Source: Closterium sp. Naga37s-1 (Eukaryota; Streptophyta; Zygnematophyceae; Desmidiales; Closteriaceae). Taken from it: a DNA stretch of 64,000 nucleotides. Position numbers and translations under genes: made by a program. Of the stretch, positions 60,000-64,000 are shown piece by piece. Under the pieces are notes generated by a model that ran no database searches, had not been told where the DNA came from, and worked only from the letters and a program-made list of their open reading frames with translations. How positions within the stretch are numbered: the first letter of the stretch is position 1; every line of letters begins with the position of its first letter. Location of the stretch: the NCBI GenBank assembly GCA_947471745.1, contig CANJKZ010000774.1, forward strand, positions 620,001-684,000, read 5' to 3'.

Positions 60000-60778
60000 T
60001 AGATCGGGCGCGGGTTAGGTACGGGGCCGGGCGTGGGTTAGGTACGGGGCCGGGTGCAAGCTAGGTACGGGGTCGGGCGCGGGCTAGGTACGGGGCCGGG
60101 CGCGGTCTAGGTACGGGGCAGAGCGCGGGCTAGGTACGGGGCCGGGCGCGGGCTAGGTACGGGGCCGGGCGGGCTAGGTACGGGGCCGGGCAGGGCTAGG
60201 TGCAGGGCCGTGGCGGGGCTAGGTACGGGGCCGGGAGGGGCTAGGTACTGGGCCGGGCGGGGCTAGGTACGGGGCCGGGCGGGGCTAGGTACGGGGCCAG
60301 GCGGGGCTAGGTACTGGGCCGGGCGGGGCTAGGTACGGGGCCGGGCAGGGCTAGGTACGGGGCCGGGCGGGGCTAGGTACTGGGCCGGGCGCTGGGCGAG
60401 CGACGGGGTCGGGCGCTGGGTGAGGGGCGGGGCCGGGCGCTGGGCTAGGTACGGGGCCAGGCGGGGCTAGGGACTAAGCCGGGCGCGGGCTAGGTACGGG
60501 CCAGGCGCGGGCGAGAGACGGGGCTGGGTGCGGGGCTAGGTACTGGCCGATCGCGGGCTAGGTACGGGCCAGGCGCGAAACGGGGCCGGGCGCGATACGG
60601 GGCCGGGCGCGAAACGAGGCCGGGCGTGAGGATAGGTCGACATGGCCGGGCGCGGGGTAGGAACGGGGCTGGGCGCGGGCTAGGGGTCGATGGGCCGTGT
60701 AGGCTAGGAGCGACGGGCCTAGGGGCGGTTACTAGCAGCATAGCAGGTTGTGGGCCCGAGGAACCTGCTCTGATTCCA
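60000..60778 (-). repeat. GC-rich tandem leader of fossil C
   Basis: About 30 units of roughly 21-23 bp around GGGCTAGGTACGGGGCCGGG. The unit differs entirely from that of fossil B although the elements are related. Confidence 0.85.
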
Positions 60779-60910
60779 TGTTAAACTAATGAACGAGAAT
60801 GAATGAACTAGCAAACAATTGGGTACAAGTACTAACCCTAATTGGGTTGTACCCTTTGTGGGCTACCCCACTACAGCTTACACAAATGTATAAGCTATAA
60901 TGTTTTGACA
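60779..60910 (-). repeat. 5' LTR of fossil C
   Basis: 132 bp, TGTCAAAACATT start, TTTAACA end, followed by the primer-binding site. Confidence 0.8.
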
Positions 60911-63176
60911 TACCCGACGCTAGGCATAGTCCTTCTTCAGTCACCTGAGACAAACACGGTTATACATCTTTCGAACGTCCTCATCGTGCCTGGGCTTGGC
61001 AACAATCTTCTGAGTGTTAGTCAACTTATGGGACGCGGCGTACACCTGGAGTGCGTCAGCGACAATAGAGAGTTCAAGTTATATTAAAAAAGGGGAGGAT
61101 TTCACATCGCAAAAGCAGTACAGCAGGACGGTCTGCTCGTACTTAATGTGGACAGAGACCGGACTTTTGCAGACATCGATCGAATCCTCGCCTTCGGTTC
61201 TTGGACAGACTGTCATTCGAAGGAGCTCAACACTGAAGCGGATCATCTTGGGTTTCATCGGGAGAACGTCAATCCAATAGCATCCGAAGCAGGTACACCT
61301 GGAACATCACGAGCAGTAGAAGAGTCAATGAGCATCAGCGGCGAAGTAGAACAACATGGGGAAGCATAATAGATACAGCAGCCATCATTACCTTCGACTT
61401 CATCGCACTCAACAGGACCGCTTGTAATTGACAGATCGGCTTCTCGTCGCGGTATGGTTAACGATGCATCTCATACGAGTCCGACCAACTTCACCGCCTT
61501 CTACGCCAACTCAGACTTGTATCAGCGATCTGCGGGACATGCTGCTTCAGAAGAAACTAAGCACAAACGGTTAGGACATCCGAGTGCAAATACTACTTAC
61601 GACACAATACGCGCGGTGGTACTTAACAAAGATGCTATTCTTCTTCTCGATGGAAAGGAACTACGAAGACCCCAACACATCTGCTCAATGTGTCCTGAAG
61701 CAGATCTACCTCGACAACCTTTTCCTTCTCATCATAACCCAGTCGTTCGTACATACAAACCACTGGAAAAGGTTTACAGTGACATCCTAGTTATTCCACG
61801 GCAACAAGGGCGAGCAGTCTTAAACTATGTCATTACCTTCATCGACGCTGCAACACGTTACGTCTGGCACACACTTAGTCTATCACGCGATCTTGCTTAC
61901 GATGAATTCGTGGCGTGGCTACCTGTAGCAGAACGAGAAAGAGACTTGAAGCTGAAAAGTTTCCAGACTGACGGAGCCCTCGAATACCTCTCCCAGCGTT
62001 TCAGAAACTATCTTGCAGAAAGGGGAATCAAGAAGCTATAGTCGCTACCTTACCAGCATCAACAACAGGATGTAGCAGAACGGATGAACAGAACCCTCCA
62101 GAACACCATGCGTACGCTGCTCATGGAAGCACGCCTGCCAGCAGGACAATGGCCGTTTGCGATGGACCACGCTGTCTATCTCCACAACATTCTGTCTTCC
62201 TCGTCCCTGCCAAACGATTCCTCGCCATACAAGGAGTGGACAGGGAAGTTGGGCAGTACAAAAATGTTATGCGTCTTCGGTTGCATGGTACAGTATCGAC
62301 CTCCGAACACACCTGTAGGAAGATTTTCGCAGAGGGCACATTGGGGAATAAACCTCGACATCGAAAAGGAGTATGCAGCATGGAAAATCTGGGATGTTGA
62401 GGATCGGGTTACAGTACCGGCACGTGACGTCCGTTTCTACGAATAACTCACATACCCCACTTGGCCGAGGCAGCATGCAACCCACGAAGATTTGTCAGCT
62501 GGGTTTTCAGGTACACGTACCTTCGCTACCAAAGCAGACAAAGCTGATGCGATGGAGGAAGCTGTCTCGGGTGCGTCAGCAGCTGCCGGTGCCGCCCCAT
62601 ACTGTTCAGTTCCGATCGAGATTGATGAGGAAAATCCTCATAATGACGTCAACTCCGAACCTTACTACGAGTTCGTTGATAACGGGGCAACTACACCTAT
62701 CCCCGTTGCTTCTAAAGAAAGCAAGAGACTCGGTCCTACTTTCAACTTCGATCCTGAAGCTGGTGACGAAGCTGCTAATAACGAAACTGAACAGCAGACT
62801 CGTTATCGACAGACCGGGTTACAGATCCTGGGGCTCGCCGTAGCAGTTCACCCACCCCTTCCTACCGAACCAAACACCTTAAATCAAGCACTGAACAGAC
62901 CCCACCGGGAAAAATGGCGCGAAGCCATGGATAAGGGGTTGAAGGCGCTACACGATAATAATACATGGGATTTAATCCCTATCTCGACGGTTCCTGGCAA
63001 GAACATTCTTTTGAGGAAATGGGTCTTCCGCATGAAGACCAATGCTGACGGGACGATCGAGCGATTCAAGGCTCGTTGGGTTATTTGCGGTTTTGATCGG
63101 AAACAAGGCGTGGACTACGGTGCGACATTTGCTCCTGTCAGTCGCCACACTTCGCTTCGAATTCTACTCACCTTCG
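60911..63176 (+). mobile_element. Ty1/copia fossil F (family 2), protease end to reverse transcriptase
   Basis: Continues family 2: end of protease domain (LIVPGLGNNLLSVSQL, 60960-61090), GAG-pre-integrase (KRLGHPSANTTYDTIR, 61560-61740), integrase (FQTDGALEYLSQRF; MNRTLQNTMRTLLME), integrase C-terminal part to 62446, and the start of reverse transcriptase (WVFRMKTNADGTIERFKARW, QGVDYGATFAPVSRHTSLR). Interrupted at 63176 by fossil E. Broken, with several breaks. It is older than B, C and E, which sit inside it. Confidence 0.85.
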
Positions 63177-64000
63177 TGTCAGATTTATATGACTTAGCTG
63201 CTGTAGGCTATAGTGGGGTAGCACATATGGGGTACAGCTTTCTAGGGTTTGCACTTGTACCCAACTTTCCCTTAGTCCACTCATTCCTCGTTCATTCTTC
63301 TCATGGTATCGAGCAGGTTCCCCTGTGGGAACTGTTCCTAGGGCCCACCAATTTTTTTTTCCTGCCCGGAGCGCGCTCAGCCTCTGCCCGAGTCGCGCTC
63401 CCCTCTTACGACCCCGTCGCGCCGCCTCAGCGGCCCCGTCGCGTCGCGCCTCCCTCACGGCCCCGTCGCGTCGCCCTTGCGACCCCGTCGCGCCGCCCTC
63501 GCGGTCCCGTCGCGTCGCGCCGCCCTCGCGGCCCTTTCGCGCCGCCCTCGCGGCCCTTTCGCGCCGCCCTCGCGGCCTCCTCGAGCCGCCCTCGCGACCC
63601 CTCCACGCCGCCCTCGCGGCCCCGTCGCCTACCCTTGCGGCCCCGGCGCCACCCTTCCCGGCCCCGGCGCCGCCCTTCCCGGCCCCGGCGTCGCCCTTCC
63701 CGGCCCCGGCGCCGCCTCTGCTGGCCCCGTCGCCCCACCCTTGCGACCCCGCGGCCCCACCCTTAAGGCGCCGGTCGCCACCCTTCGTGGCCCCGCCGCC
63801 GCCCTCAGCGGCCTTGTCGCCGCCCCACCCGGCCCCGCCGCCGTCCCCACGCGGCCCCGCCGTCACCACCGAGCCGCCGGCGCCGCTGAGCCGCCGATCT
63901 ACCGAGCCGCCGCTGCTGCCGAGCCGCCCGAGCCGCCGAGCCACCTGAGCCGCCCGAGCCGCCGAGTCGCCGAGCCGCCGAGCTCCAGTTGCTGCCGAGC
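63177..64000 (+). mobile_element. Ty1/copia fossil E (family 1), 5' end, continues beyond window
   Basis: 5' LTR 63177-63303 (TGTCAGATTTAT start, TTCTCA end), primer site TGGTATCGAGCAGG, then a GC-rich leader of CCCGTCGCGCCGCCCTCGCGG-like units to the window end. No gag is reached. Confidence 0.8.

Larger units (their letters stand above)
54701..60910 (-). mobile_element. Ty1/copia fossil C (family 1) nested in family 2
   Basis: Order on the minus strand: 5' LTR 60779-60910, primer site TGGAATCAGAGCAGG, GC-rich leader (59930-60778), gag (from 59922, ASLHVLAFDHEGIPVQF), Gly/Ser-rich tail (58900-59200), protease-like stretch, GAG-pre-integrase (58300-58470), integrase (57600-58230), Ala/Gly/Glu linker (56800-57400), reverse transcriptase (55490-56100), RNase H (54760-55130). 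The 3' LTR is not seen. Broken, with several breaks; more diverged from B than G is. Confidence 0.85.

Noticed and set aside
60000-60778. CRISPR-like array
   Set aside because: Units are contiguous with no unique spacers and lie in a copia leader of a nuclear genome.
28190-64000. Additional host genes among the copia fossils
   Set aside because: Every coding block examined resolves to gag, protease, integrase, reverse transcriptase, RNase H or a repeat linker; no captured host exon was recognised.

Overview
The window looks like nuclear DNA of a streptophyte plant, probably a GC-rich seed-free plant or a charophyte-grade alga; I cannot name the species. Two host genes support this. One is an ILR3/URI-type (subgroup IVc) bHLH factor. 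The other is a CLASSY/DRD1-clade SNF2 protein of the plant RNA-directed DNA methylation (RdDM) pathway. The rest of the window is dominated by Ty1/copia retrotransposons.

Layout: 1-3306 (minus) is a bHLH gene cut by the left edge. 3307-5206 is a divergent intergenic region. 5207-27941 (plus) is one large CLASSY-like gene. I can build a nine-exon model for it whose splice phases all agree and which would encode about 5,369 residues. A 5'-truncated, poly(A)-tailed LINE lies antisense in intron 1, starting right at the splice donor. From 28.2 kb to the right edge the sequence is almost entirely nested copia fossils of at least three families. Family 1 has LTRs of only 127-133 bp, a GC-rich tandem-repeat leader and low-complexity linkers. 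Family 2 (46-63 kb, plus) has taken three family-1 insertions. Family 3 is present as two head-to-head copies. One family-1 copy (46228-53861) keeps both LTRs and a 5-bp target duplication and is young.

Two host-gene features stand out. First, exon 3 of the CLASSY-like gene is an uninterrupted 11,652-bp (3,884-codon) exon. It encodes a huge disordered region with four SUMO-interacting-motif-like cores, polyalanine, Glu/Lys-rich, ER/K helix-like and Arg/Glu mixed-charge tracts. Second, about 13 of the 16 internal splice junctions of this gene, and several in the bHLH gene, have one or more extra degenerate tandem copies, commonly 95-180 bp apart. In the phase-consistent model these copies lie on the intron side. 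This suggests introns that grow by tandem duplication across exon edges. The bHLH gene would act in iron or stress transcription and the CLASSY-like protein in guiding small-RNA-directed methylation; I see no direct functional link between them beyond their divergent arrangement. All calls come from reading the sequence; no database search was run.
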